Below, piece by piece: positions 9,801 to 16,557 of a stretch of 64,000 nt of DNA (its first letter is position 1; each line of letters starts with the position of its first letter). The position numbers and the translations under genes are program-made. The notes under the pieces were generated by a model. That model was not told the origin of the DNA. It saw nothing but the letters and a program-made list of their open reading frames with translations, and made no database searches. Source of the DNA: an uncultured Alphaproteobacteria bacterium (GTDB lineage: Bacteria; Pseudomonadota; Alphaproteobacteria; Rhizobiales; Beijerinckiaceae). Location of the stretch: positions 62,001 through 126,000 of the forward strand of contig CALKHP010000048.1 of the NCBI GenBank assembly GCA_937988775.1. Reading direction: 5' to 3'.

Positions 9801-10176
9801 ATTTTTCGCCGGCCGCCAGCAGGTTGACGCGATATTGCGCCGTCAGCGCCAGGCGCAGCGCCTTGCCATCGGGATCGAGCCGGGCGACCGAGATATAGCG
9901 CGACAATTGCCCGGAGAGCTTCGAGAGGTCGAGCGTCACCGGCCGGTCGAAATCGACCACCAGGATGCCGTTGGCGAGCCGCGTGCGCGCCTGGACGATC
10001 TCCTTGAAATCCAGCGCCGCGCGGCCGTAGCCCTGCTCCTGCACGCCGGTCACCGTGCCGGAAACCGTCGCGGCCGCCGCCGGCGGCGCCATCGCCAGCA
10101 CGCCGAGCGCCGCCGCCACGAGGCCGGCCCGCGCGCGGCGTGGCAGCAGGGCGAGAGCCCGCATCGGCATGGACAT
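6820..10176 (-). CDS. Large periplasmic TPR protein of the flagellar locus
   Basis: A protein of about 1118 residues from the ATG at 10176 (a GTG at 10218 is also possible). It begins with a signal peptide (RRARAGLVAAALGVLAMAPPAAA) and has a beta-rich AMIN-like half (about 35-480), with a KPEAA triple repeat near residue 270 (about 9325-9350). The C-terminal half is packed with helical TPR-like repeats (about 520-1100) and ends in a KPAGGKAA tail. It follows fliL-fliM-DUF6468-motE on the same strand, but 393 bases of repeat DNA separate it from motE. In rhizobia MotE is a chaperone for the periplasmic motility protein MotC, so this protein may be a MotC-like stator-associated factor. That role is inference; similarity to MotC itself was not seen. 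Confidence 0.7.
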   Translation of the reverse strand: MSMPMRALALLPRRARAGLVAAALGVLAMAPPAAAATVSGTVTGVQEQGYGRAALDFKEIVQARTRLANGILVVDFDRPVTLDLSKLSGQLSRYISVARLDPDGKALRLALTAQYRVNLLAAGEKLFIDLLPASWAGLPPGLPPEVVQALALRALAAEAKLKQIAGVPQGEPKLIAARVIKTPAYTRIVFPVAASVPVELRPEEGGAKLEFSAPLRFEPRTIKPDLPASLTAITAEAEDGRLVVSLATAKGVTLRGAREDDGYMLDIVLPRVTAAKPEAAKPEAAKPEIVPVKVAPPSPAPPAKAEAVAAPAPVLSNRIVQPAFERVGNSLRVAFAFDRPVPAAAFQRANTVWLVFEDRQAIAPGDLPEMARAAVSAMTFQHGAGVSVLKLTLRTAAILTLAPAGDGWVATIGDDLLAGATPIDLRPGFNSAGRTALTAHLAKAGAVFWLDDPDAGDRLAVVTALGPARGLPKNRSFVEVEALRTAHGLVFKPLADDITVSAGLDDVTVGREQGLVLSAAEAQHGAADEPAPESNVEADVWNADTTGNIRLHEAALREAAADAPKAERAQARLRLARFLLANRFFPEAGAVLSVLASDDEIAGSSKPVLMAQLMAAVLGDRAREAYALLARPKLADDPEAQLWRAALKAREQAWPAALVGFRKAMPILDGYPEGLNLLLRPLVIEAALAGGDPVFARDQIVRYESLQGVSPNLALAALQRGRAAAMLGRDDEALRQFEIATKGDREVEARARLERVLFQLERNKIDREAAIAELETIGAIWRRGDVEVRALAELGKLYAATGRWREAFGAARRAVQIMPDHPAARALQDAMAKTFAAMFIDGKDKGLSKVEALGLYYDFKNLTPPGRDGDEMIRHLADRLADLDLLDQATGLLRHQVDHRLEGVARSRVAASLAVLYLRNHKPSEAVEVLRETRLNGLPKELARGRAMLEARGLSELSLTDAAFEIAAAQDGPEAEQLRADILWRGKRWRAAGEALELKLHDRWREAAPLGDGARMDVLRAAVAYVLGDDAIGLDRLRTKYAGLMADSADAHTFSLIAGEAATRPSDFREVARAVVSADTLKAFLDSYHKRFPAVVPAAATQPKEQAMPPKPAGGKAA

Positions 10177-10330
10177 GGCGGAACGCAACACGGGCGGCAA
10201 CCAGGCTTGAGCGGCCACCGCATGTGGCCATTTGGCACCAGCCTAGCCGCCCATGCCTAATACCGGCTCAAGAGACATGGTGAACGCTTGCTTTATGGCT
10301 GGGGGCCGCGCCCGGCATGCGCTCGCGCCT

Positions 10331-10530
10331 TTCCGAAGCGGGATCGGCCGGTCAAGCCGGCCGATGACGGCTGAAAGGTCTACGCTGCCTTCTCCGCCGT
10401 CATGGGACGGCTTGACCGGCCGATCCCGATGCGAAAGGCGCCTTGTTTCCATGGACCCCGGCTCAAGGCCGGGGCAAGACGGTTGAGGAACACCCCCGCA
10501 TCTTGTCCCGGCCTTGCGCCGGGACCCAGC
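10331..10530. repeat. Inverted pair of family A repeats plus two family C repeats
   Basis: The 393-base gap between motE and the TPR gene holds no gene. Family A cores lie at 10343-10365 and, inverted, at 10402-10424. The second core is a hybrid: one arm has the ATCGG type and the other the ATGGG type, so its hairpin is imperfect. Family C units (CCCCGG/CCGGGG type around 10455-10475 and TCCCGGC-GCCGGGA at 10503-10526) follow. Confidence 0.85.
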
Positions 10531-10569
10531 CGCAGCGTCGCCGCATGCCTTCTGATCGTCCGCTGCGCC

Positions 10570-11454
10570 CTATCGCGGCGGCGCGTCGATGCGCGGCAAC
10601 TCGCCAGGCGGCAACTCGGCCTGCTGCTCGGGGGCCGGCGTGGCGCCGGGGCCGCTCATCAGCGCGACGGTCAGCTTCTGCGCCACATCGGGCGACATCG
10701 CGGCGATGACATCCGAGACCTTGCGCGGGTTCATCGCGTTGACCACCTGCACGAGGTCGCGGATATCGAGCCGGTCGAAGACGCGGGCGGCATCCTTCGG
10801 CTTCATCGTCTCGTAGATCGTGACGAGGCTCTTCATGCGTTGGGCCTGCATGGCGGCGGGGTCGGGCACGAGGGTCGCGGCCTGCCCGCCCTTGTCCGAA
10901 CCGTTATTGGCGGCCTGCTTGCCATTGGCGGCGTCCTTGGCGTCCGTGCCGCCAATATGGCCCTCGATACGCTTTTCCGCAGCCTTGAGCAGGTTCTCGC
11001 GCATTTCGAGTTGCTCGCTGCGCTTGTCGAGGCTGTCGCGGCGCTCGCGCAGCCGTTGCAGGATCTGCATCTCGGCCGGGGCCGGCGCGGGCGGGGCCTG
11101 ATCGATGGCCGGCCGGAAATCGGTCGGCATCTTCACCTCGGGCGTCCCGGCTTTTTGCGGCGCCTCGGCGTTTTTCGGCGCATCCTTTTTCGTCGAGCCG
11201 GTGATGATCGCGGCATCGTCGTCGGGCAGGCCGCGCACATGCGACAGGACGCGCGCGAATTGCGGCGCCGCCGGCTGGCTCACCGGCAGGTTGCCGGCGA
11301 AAATATAGCCGCCATGCGTGACGAGCCCCATCGTCTTGAGGAACAGCAGGCCGACGCCGGCCGCCACCACCACCTGCAGCACGCGCAAAGGCGGCATCCG
11401 CCCCTTTGGCAGCATGATCCGGCGCCGGCCGGTGGCGTTGGGCGCAAGCGGCAT
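10570..11454 (-). CDS. motE: MotE-type flagellar protein (MgtE N-terminal-like domain)
   Basis: A 294-residue protein. The ATG at 11454 overlaps the stop of the DUF6468 gene as ATGA. A membrane or signal helix (LRVLQVVVAAGVGLLFL) lies at about 24-45, followed by a Pro/Ala-rich linker, a coiled coil (RLRERRDSLDKRSEQLEM, about 155-190) and a C-terminal MgtE_N-like domain (YETMKPKDAARVFDRL ... VVNAMNPRKVSDVIAAM). This is the layout of rhizobial MotE, a periplasmic chaperone needed for motility. The operon position after fliM supports the call. Confidence 0.8.
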   Translation of the reverse strand: MPLAPNATGRRRIMLPKGRMPPLRVLQVVVAAGVGLLFLKTMGLVTHGGYIFAGNLPVSQPAAPQFARVLSHVRGLPDDDAAIITGSTKKDAPKNAEAPQKAGTPEVKMPTDFRPAIDQAPPAPAPAEMQILQRLRERRDSLDKRSEQLEMRENLLKAAEKRIEGHIGGTDAKDAANGKQAANNGSDKGGQAATLVPDPAAMQAQRMKSLVTIYETMKPKDAARVFDRLDIRDLVQVVNAMNPRKVSDVIAAMSPDVAQKLTVALMSGPGATPAPEQQAELPPGELPRIDAPPR

Positions 11455-11903
11455 CAGTTGGGCGCGCTTGCCGTGCGCTGGCGGATGCGCTGGGCAAGCG
11501 CCTGCGCCGCCGCGACCGTATCGGAGAGTTTCGGCGCGAAGGCGGTTTCGACACCCTCGGCGGCGTGTTCGGCATGGCGCGCCGCGGTGACGATGCGGCC
11601 GATGCGGCCGAGCACCTCGTCGCCGGTGCGGATGCGGCTTTCGAGGTCCTGCGTCGTGCGCTCCGCGATGCGCAGCCGCTCGGCCAGCGACTGGTCGCAA
11701 TCGGCCAGCGTCTTGCGCAGGGAATCGATGGCGCGCTCGGCGCGCTCGGTCGCCATGCCGAGATCGATCACGGTGGCGCGCATCTGGCCTTCATCGGCAC
11801 GCAGGCGTTGCAGCTTGCGGTCGAGCACGATGCAGTAGCCGACGGTGACGGCGAGCAGCACCGTCACCAGGCTTTCGATGATCATGGCCATGATCGGGCT
11901 CAT
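11454..11903 (-). CDS. DUF6468 domain flagellar-locus protein
   Basis: A 149-residue protein with one N-terminal membrane helix (IESLVTVLLAVTVGYCIVL, about 8-27) and a long coiled coil for the rest, rich in RAERAID and LAERL heptads. It matches the DUF6468 family found between fliM and motE in alphaproteobacteria. It starts 3 bases after fliM and overlaps motE by 1 base, so the genes are translationally coupled. Its role in the motor is unknown. Confidence 0.8.
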   Translation of the reverse strand: MSPIMAMIIESLVTVLLAVTVGYCIVLDRKLQRLRADEGQMRATVIDLGMATERAERAIDSLRKTLADCDQSLAERLRIAERTTQDLESRIRTGDEVLGRIGRIVTAARHAEHAAEGVETAFAPKLSDTVAAAQALAQRIRQRTASAPN

Positions 11904-11905
11904 CT

Positions 11906-13060
11906 TCAGATATCCTTGCGCGTGCCGGGTTTGGATTCGAAAACGCTCATCGTGGTGCGCGAGCGCCGTAGCGGCGTCAGCACCTGCACGGCGACATAAT
12001 CGCCGATACGCCCGACACGCCCCTCGCTGAGCAGCATCTCGCCGCAGCGCAGCTTGACCATCGCGTCGGGCTTGTTGTCGAACAGCAGCGTATCGCCGAC
12101 TCTCAGCGCCAGCATCTGCCTGAGCGGCAGCCTGGCATCGTAGAGCACCGCATCGACATTCATCTTCGTCTGCCAGATCTCGGTCGCCAGATGCTCTTCC
12201 CAGATCGGGTCGCGGCCGAATTTCTCGCCCATGAAGCTTTGCAGCAGCAGGTCGCGGATCGGCTCGATCGTCGCGTAAGGTAAGAGGATCTCGACATTGC
12301 CGCCGCGCCCGTCCATCTCGACGCGCAGGTTGACCAGGATGGCGGCATTGGCCGGGCGCGAGATCGAGGCGAAACGCGGGTTGGTCTCCATGCGGTCGAT
12401 GGTCAGGTCGACGCGCGAGATCGGCGCGAACGCCTGCTCGGTATCGGCAAGCACGACATCGACCATGCGCCGCACCAGGTTGATCTCGATCGTCGTATAC
12501 GGCCGGCCTTCGGCGCGCACGTTGCCCCGGCCGCGCCGGCCGCCGAGCAGCACGTCGATCACGGCATACATCAGGTCGGAATTCAGCGTCACCAGCCCGA
12601 AATTATCCCATTGCTGCGCCTTGAACACGGCGAGCACCGCCGGCAGCGGGATCGAGGTCAGGTAGTCGCCGAAACGCACCGAGCGCAGGCTGGCGATCGA
12701 CACCTCGACATTGTCGGAGAAGAAGTTGCGCAGGCTCGTCGTCAGCAGCCGCACCAGCCGGTCGAAGATAATCTCGAGCATCGGCAGGCGCTCGTAGCTG
12801 ACGAGCGTGGAATCGACGAGCGCGCGGATGCCGGTCTGGCCCGCGATGGCGTTGTCGTCGAGCGAGAAGCCGAGCAGCTGGTCGATCTCGTCCTGCTGCA
12901 ACGAGCGATCGGCCGAGGCATCGGCGGCAAGCTGCGCGTTGCGGCGCTCTTCCTCGGCCGCCTCGCCGGACGCGGCGGAAGCGGGCTTGGCGCCGGATTC
13001 GGCAAGCGCCTGCTCCCAGGCGCCGCTGAGGTCGTCTTCCGTCAGATCGCTGTCGGCCAT
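11906..13060 (-). CDS. fliM: Flagellar motor switch protein FliM
   Basis: A 384-residue C-ring protein that binds phospho-CheY and sets rotation. The core follows the family: LVDSTLVSYERLPMLEIIFDRLVR, a middle domain with GGRRGRGNVRAEGR, and a C-terminal SpoA domain (LRQMLALRVGDTLLF). The CheY-binding motif is present as LQQDEIDQLLGF, but at residues 54-65 rather than at the extreme N-terminus. Ahead of it is an acidic stretch, DDLSGAWEQALAES, that resembles the start of FliN. It lies 16 bases after fliL. Confidence 0.95.
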   Translation of the reverse strand: MADSDLTEDDLSGAWEQALAESGAKPASAASGEAAEEERRNAQLAADASADRSLQQDEIDQLLGFSLDDNAIAGQTGIRALVDSTLVSYERLPMLEIIFDRLVRLLTTSLRNFFSDNVEVSIASLRSVRFGDYLTSIPLPAVLAVFKAQQWDNFGLVTLNSDLMYAVIDVLLGGRRGRGNVRAEGRPYTTIEINLVRRMVDVVLADTEQAFAPISRVDLTIDRMETNPRFASISRPANAAILVNLRVEMDGRGGNVEILLPYATIEPIRDLLLQSFMGEKFGRDPIWEEHLATEIWQTKMNVDAVLYDARLPLRQMLALRVGDTLLFDNKPDAMVKLRCGEMLLSEGRVGRIGDYVAVQVLTPLRRSRTTMSVFESKPGTRKDI

Positions 13061-13076
13061 GGCCCCCTCCCCGGCA

Positions 13077-13601
13077 TCACTGGACCAGCACTTCCTTGAA
13101 CAGCACGGCCTCGATCTTGGCGGGGTAGATCGCCACGTTGACGCGGCGCATCAGTTCCTCCTTGAGCCGGTACATCGCGGCCGAACCGTCGAGATCGGTG
13201 GCGCGCATCTCGCGCAGATAGACCTGGAACGTGTCGAGCACGCGCGGCATCACCGGCTTGATCTCGTCGCCGATCTTGGCGTCGGCGACTTCAAGCGCGA
13301 TCTTGACCTTGAGGAATTGCTGGCGCTCCTGCGGCTGCGTCGACAGGTTGATGGTCATTTCAGGCAGGTCGACGAACGAGGACGGCTTCGGCACCGCCGC
13401 CTGCGCCGCGATCAACTCGGGCTTCGGCTTCAGGAACAGCCACCAGCCGCCGCCGCCGGCGAGCAGCACGGCGAGCGCGGCGCCGATCACGATCAGCTTC
13501 TTCTTGCGGCCAGCGGCGCCGGCGCCGGCATCTGCGCCGGCTTCCGCACCCCCGGTGCCTTCGGTGTCGGCCTCTTCGGCCTTTGCTTTCTTCCTGGCCA
13601 T
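13077..13601 (-). CDS. fliL: Flagellar basal body-associated protein FliL
   Basis: A 174-residue inner-membrane protein that supports the stator around the motor. I chose the ATG at 13601 (MARKKAKAEEAD) over a TTG at 13634. A charged, low-complexity N-terminus is followed by one membrane helix (KLIVIGAALAVLLAGGGGWWLFL, about 36-58) and the FliL periplasmic domain ending RVNVAIYPAKIEAVLFKEVLVQ. A CtrA-like box and an ftr-like palindrome lie upstream. A TGGCACG element at 13647-13653 looks like half of a sigma-54 promoter, but its -12 GC is one base out of phase. Confidence 0.92.
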   Translation of the reverse strand: MARKKAKAEEADTEGTGGAEAGADAGAGAAGRKKKLIVIGAALAVLLAGGGGWWLFLKPKPELIAAQAAVPKPSSFVDLPEMTINLSTQPQERQQFLKVKIALEVADAKIGDEIKPVMPRVLDTFQVYLREMRATDLDGSAAMYRLKEELMRRVNVAIYPAKIEAVLFKEVLVQ

Positions 13602-13673
13602 GGCCCCGCCCGCGAGGAGTTCCGCCGCGCGCAAGTCGCGGGCGGCCGTGCCACGACACTGGCGTGACTATAG

Positions 13674-13688
13674 TTAACGAAACGTTGA
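13674..13688. promoter_or_regulatory. CtrA-like box upstream of fliL
   Basis: TTAA-CGAAACG-TTGA, close to the CtrA consensus TTAA-N7-TTAA, 73 bases before the fliL start. Nearly the same sequence with the same spacing is found before the FlaG-like gene at 28495-28509. Confidence 0.5.
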
Positions 13689-13701
13689 AATCCGCCCGCC
13701 A

Positions 13702-13720
13702 CCCGGCAGATTTTGCCGGG
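13702..13720. promoter_or_regulatory. ftr-like palindrome upstream of fliL
   Basis: CCCGGCAGATTTTGCCGGG, a perfect 7-bp inverted repeat around GATTT. Similar 19-mers precede flgF and flgE. It resembles the FlbD-binding ftr element of Caulobacter flagellar promoters. Confidence 0.55.
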
Positions 13721-13738
13721 CCGCCGATCAGGCACGCC

Positions 13739-13755
13739 AACCTGTCGGACAGGTT
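13739..13755. promoter_or_regulatory. Putative GntR operator 1
   Basis: AACCTGTC-G-GACAGGTT, a perfect 17-bp palindrome about 92 bases before the GntR start. It contains the GT...AC spacing expected of FadR-subfamily operators and is repeated at 13789-13803. Confidence 0.65.
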
Positions 13756-13788
13756 GACGCGGCAGCGCGCGGCTGGCATGAAGGGGAA

Positions 13789-13803
13789 ACCTGTCCGACA
13801 GGT
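13789..13803. promoter_or_regulatory. Putative GntR operator 2
   Basis: ACCTGTC-C-GACAGGT, identical to operator 1 except for the central base. The two centres are 49 bases apart, close to five helical turns, which would put both bound dimers on one face of the DNA. Confidence 0.65.
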
Positions 13804-13846
13804 GACGCGCAAGCTCCCTCAAGGCAACCGGCACGGGCGAAACACC

Positions 13847-14593
13847 ATGACCGACGAACGCAGGCACACGGCAATCGACGATGTCGTCGTGCATATGCGG
13901 CGCCATATTTCGCGCCACGGCCTCGGGCCGGGCGACGAGCTTCCGAGCGAAATCGACCTGTCGCGCCATCTCGGCATCAGCCGCACCACGGTGCGCGAGG
14001 CCTCGCGCCGCCTGTCCGCGCTTGGCCTGATCGATGTCGGCGTCGGCAAGCGCCCACGCGTCTCCCATCTGAAGCCGGACGTGCTGCACGAGATCGTCGG
14101 CGATGCGCTGCTCACCGGACAGGTCGGCACCGCCGACATTCTCGAGGCGCGCAGCGGCATCGAGATCGCCATGGCGGCGCTTGCCGCCGCGCGACGCTCG
14201 GCGGCGACGCTCGAACAGCTGGCGGCGATCCTCGCCGACATGGCCGCGACCCTGCACGATCTCGACGCCTATGCCGATCTCGACTTCCGCTTTCACGGCC
14301 TGCTGGCGGAAGCGACCGGCAACGCCTTCTATGTCTTCCTGGTCAATGGCTGCCATGGCGCCTTCCGGGATTCCATGGCGATCGGCCATGGCAGCCGCCG
14401 CGACGCGGCCGAATTGCGCCATGTCCAGGCATTGCACGCGCGCATTTTCGAGGCCGTGCGCCGCGGCGATGCGCATGCCGCCGGCGCCGCCATGCAGGCG
14501 CATTTCACCGACGCGATCGCCGCCGTGAACCGGCGCCGCGCCACCAACCAAGCCACCAGCCCCACCATCAAACCCCGAGGAGAACCCCGATGA
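13847..14593 (+). CDS. GntR-family regulator, FadR (FCD) subfamily
   Basis: A 248-residue transcription factor. The ATG at 13847 is used because the frame upstream reads through the operator palindromes. The N-terminal winged helix-turn-helix (DELPSEIDLSRHLGISRTTV ... ASRRLSALGLIDVGVGKRP, about 28-75) is followed by an all-helical FCD ligand domain with the metal-site residues DLDFRFH near residue 145 and later HARIFEAVRRGDAHAAGAAM near 205. Its stop overlaps the RraA-family start as ATGA, so it most likely controls that gene and itself through the two upstream palindromes. The ligand is unknown, probably a small organic acid. Confidence 0.88.
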   Translation: MTDERRHTAIDDVVVHMRRHISRHGLGPGDELPSEIDLSRHLGISRTTVREASRRLSALGLIDVGVGKRPRVSHLKPDVLHEIVGDALLTGQVGTADILEARSGIEIAMAALAAARRSAATLEQLAAILADMAATLHDLDAYADLDFRFHGLLAEATGNAFYVFLVNGCHGAFRDSMAIGHGSRRDAAELRHVQALHARIFEAVRRGDAHAAGAAMQAHFTDAIAAVNRRRATNQATSPTIKPRGEPR

Positions 14594-15267
14594 GCGCCGA
14601 TAAAGAGCTTTTCAAGACGGTCCGCGACAACCTGTACACCGCCGTGATCGGCGACGTGCTCGACGTTGCCGGCCTGACGCACCAGTTCCTGCCACCCAAT
14701 ATCCGCGCGCTGTTCCCGGACCAGATCCTGGTCGGGCGCGCCATGCCGGTGCTCGAGGCCAACAGCACCGGGACCCAGATCGGCCATAGCGGCAAGAGCG
14801 AGCCGTTCGGCCTGATGTTCCGGGCGCTCGACGCGCTGCAGCCGGGCGATATCTACATCACCACCGGCTGCACGCCGAACTTCGCGCTCTGGGGCGGCCT
14901 GATGAGCCAGCGCGCGCACAGCCTCGGCGCGCAGGGCGCCATCCTCGACGGCTATCACCGCGACACGCGCGAAATCCTCAACCTGAAGTTCCCGGTTTTC
15001 TCGCACGGCTCCTACGCGCAGGATCAGCAGTTGCGCGGCCGCGTCATCGATTTCCGGTGCAGCATCGAGTTCGGCAACGGCGCTCGCGTCGATCCGGGCG
15101 ACCTCATCGTCGGCGATATCGACGGCGTCGTCATCGTGCCCAAGGCCCATGTCGGCGACATCATCGCCGAGGCGCTGAAGAAGGTCGCGGGCGAGGACGC
15201 CGTGCGCGACATGATCCTCAAGGGCGGTTCGACGCAGGACATCTTCGACAAGACCGGCATCATGTGA
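14590..15267 (+). CDS. RraA family protein, probable 4-hydroxy-4-methyl-2-oxoglutarate-type aldolase
   Basis: A 225-residue RraA-fold protein. The signature WGGLMSQRAHSLGAQGAILD then GYHRDTREI (about 97-128) supplies the G...D...RD residues that bind a divalent metal and the oxoacid in class II pyruvate aldolases. The alternative is a true RraA inhibitor of RNase E, but these are usually near 160 residues, and coupling to a GntR regulator favours a catabolic lyase or decarboxylase. It is inserted in the plus orientation between two minus-strand flagellar blocks. Confidence 0.8.
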   Translation: MSADKELFKTVRDNLYTAVIGDVLDVAGLTHQFLPPNIRALFPDQILVGRAMPVLEANSTGTQIGHSGKSEPFGLMFRALDALQPGDIYITTGCTPNFALWGGLMSQRAHSLGAQGAILDGYHRDTREILNLKFPVFSHGSYAQDQQLRGRVIDFRCSIEFGNGARVDPGDLIVGDIDGVVIVPKAHVGDIIAEALKKVAGEDAVRDMILKGGSTQDIFDKTGIM

Positions 15268-15298
15268 GCGCCGACGCGCCTCGGCGATGTCACTGGGT

Positions 15299-15482
15299 GC
15301 CGGGTCAAGCCCGGCACAAGACCGATTGTTTCCGCAACGATTTTGTCCCGGCCTTGAGCCGGGACCCAGGGAAACGGCGCGCCTTTCCGATCGAGATGGG
15401 CCGGTCGAGCCGGCCCATGACGGCGGAGGAGAATAGCGCCAAATCTTATCAAGCCGTCATCGGTGGACTTGATCCGCCGATC
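15299..15482. repeat. Cluster of family C and family A repeats
   Basis: The 514-base gap between the RraA-family gene and flgH holds only repeats and hairpins. Family C units lie at about 15300-15316 and 15344-15367. Family A cores lie at 15396-15418 (ATGGGCCGG arm type) and, inverted, at 15459-15481 (ATCGGTGGA/TCCGCCGAT type). Confidence 0.85.
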
Positions 15483-15544
15483 CCGCTGCGGTGAGCGAGC
15501 CTGCGTGGGCATGGGCATGCCCACCCTACGAAGCCTAAACGAAG

Positions 15545-15598
15545 GCGGCACCTTCCGGGGGAGACGGAAGGTGCCGCATGCCTGCGAGGGGACGCAGG
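15545..15598 (-). terminator. Tandem hairpins, possible end of the flgFGAH transcript
   Basis: A 13-bp perfect stem (GCGGCACCTTCCG/CGGAAGGTGCCGC, 15545-15577) lies beside a second one (CCTGCG/CGCAGG, 15581-15598). Read on the minus strand the first is followed by CTTCGTTT, a weak T-rich tail. It lies about 185 bases after the flgH stop. Confidence 0.45.
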
Positions 15599-15678
15599 CA
15601 CCGGATGCCGCCTCATAAGGGGAGCGGGCGGCAGCCGTGGGAGCGAAAGGGCACCGAATAATCCGATGCCTGTCTCAG

Positions 15679-15753
15679 CCCTCATCCTGAGCCTGTCGAA
15701 GGATGATCCAGCCAGGCGCCGGACTCAGCATGTTTCGACAGGCTCAACATGAG
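15679..15753. repeat. Palindromic repeat, family E (inverted pair)
   Basis: Inverted CCTGAGCCTGTCGAAGG-type units at 15679-15705 and 15728-15753, the same arrangement as at 4435 and 22668. Confidence 0.85.
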
Positions 15754-15781
15754 GTCGTGGGTTGAACCTCCGCGGCATCTT

Positions 15782-16537
15782 TCAGAACGGCAGCAGGATA
15801 TCCATCGCCTGCTGGCCGTAGCGCGGCTGCTGCACATCCGAAATCTGCCCGCGCCCGCCATAGGCGATGCGCGCCTGGGCGATCTTGGTCGAGTCGATCT
15901 GGTTGCCGGCCTCGATATCCTCCGGCCGCACCACGCCGGCGACGATCAGCTCGCGAATCTCGAAATTGACCCGCACCTCCTGCTTGCCCTCGATGACGAG
16001 GTTGCCGTTCGGCAGCACCTGCGTCACCACGGCGGCGATATCGGTGGTCAGGCTCTCCGAGCGCGTCACCGTGCCGGCGCCCTTGGAATCCGATGTCGAG
16101 CCGAGATCGACCAGCGACGCGGCATCGGCGCCCTTGGGCAGCACCTTCACCAGCCGGCTTTCGAGGCCGAAGAAATTGCTCGCGCCCATATTCTCCTTGT
16201 TGGTGCGCGTGCGCTCGGTCTGGTTCGAGATGTTGGCGTTGTCGGTGATGCGCACGCGCACCGTCAGCAGATCGCCGATCTGTGAGGCGCGCTGATCCTT
16301 GAAGAAGGCGCGCGAACCGCGCCGCCACAGCGAGTTGCCCTCGGTATGCAGCAAGGCCGGCGGCGGCATCGGCATCGATACCGGCTTGTAGCCGGGCTGC
16401 GTCGTCGGGTTGCTGATCGCCGACAATTCCGGCGGCTTGCCGATATTGTTGAGGCGATCCATGGCACCGCAGGCGCCAAGCCCGGCGCACAGCGCGCCAA
16501 GGCCGGCAAGGCGGACGAGAAGGTGAAGCGTCGGCAT
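15782..16537 (-). CDS. flgH: Flagellar L-ring protein FlgH
   Basis: A 251-residue outer-membrane lipoprotein that forms the L-ring bushing around the rod. The start at 16537 gives a lipoprotein signal ending in the lipobox LGAC; an ATG at 16558 overlapping the flgA stop is the alternative. Family landmarks are SLWRRGSRAFFKDQRASQIG, DLLTVRVRITDNANISNQT and the C-terminal IDSTKIAQARIAYGGRGQIS. It is the last gene of flgF-flgG-flgA-flgH. Confidence 0.95.
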   Translation of the reverse strand: MPTLHLLVRLAGLGALCAGLGACGAMDRLNNIGKPPELSAISNPTTQPGYKPVSMPMPPPALLHTEGNSLWRRGSRAFFKDQRASQIGDLLTVRVRITDNANISNQTERTRTNKENMGASNFFGLESRLVKVLPKGADAASLVDLGSTSDSKGAGTVTRSESLTTDIAAVVTQVLPNGNLVIEGKQEVRVNFEIRELIVAGVVRPEDIEAGNQIDSTKIAQARIAYGGRGQISDVQQPRYGQQAMDILLPF

Positions 16538-16557
16538 GGTGTTGTCTCTTTCCCGCA

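Noticed and set aside
13636..13653. Sigma-54 promoter before fliL (TGGCACG)
   Set aside because: The -12 GC is one base too far from the -24 GG. A CtrA-like box is a better explanation.
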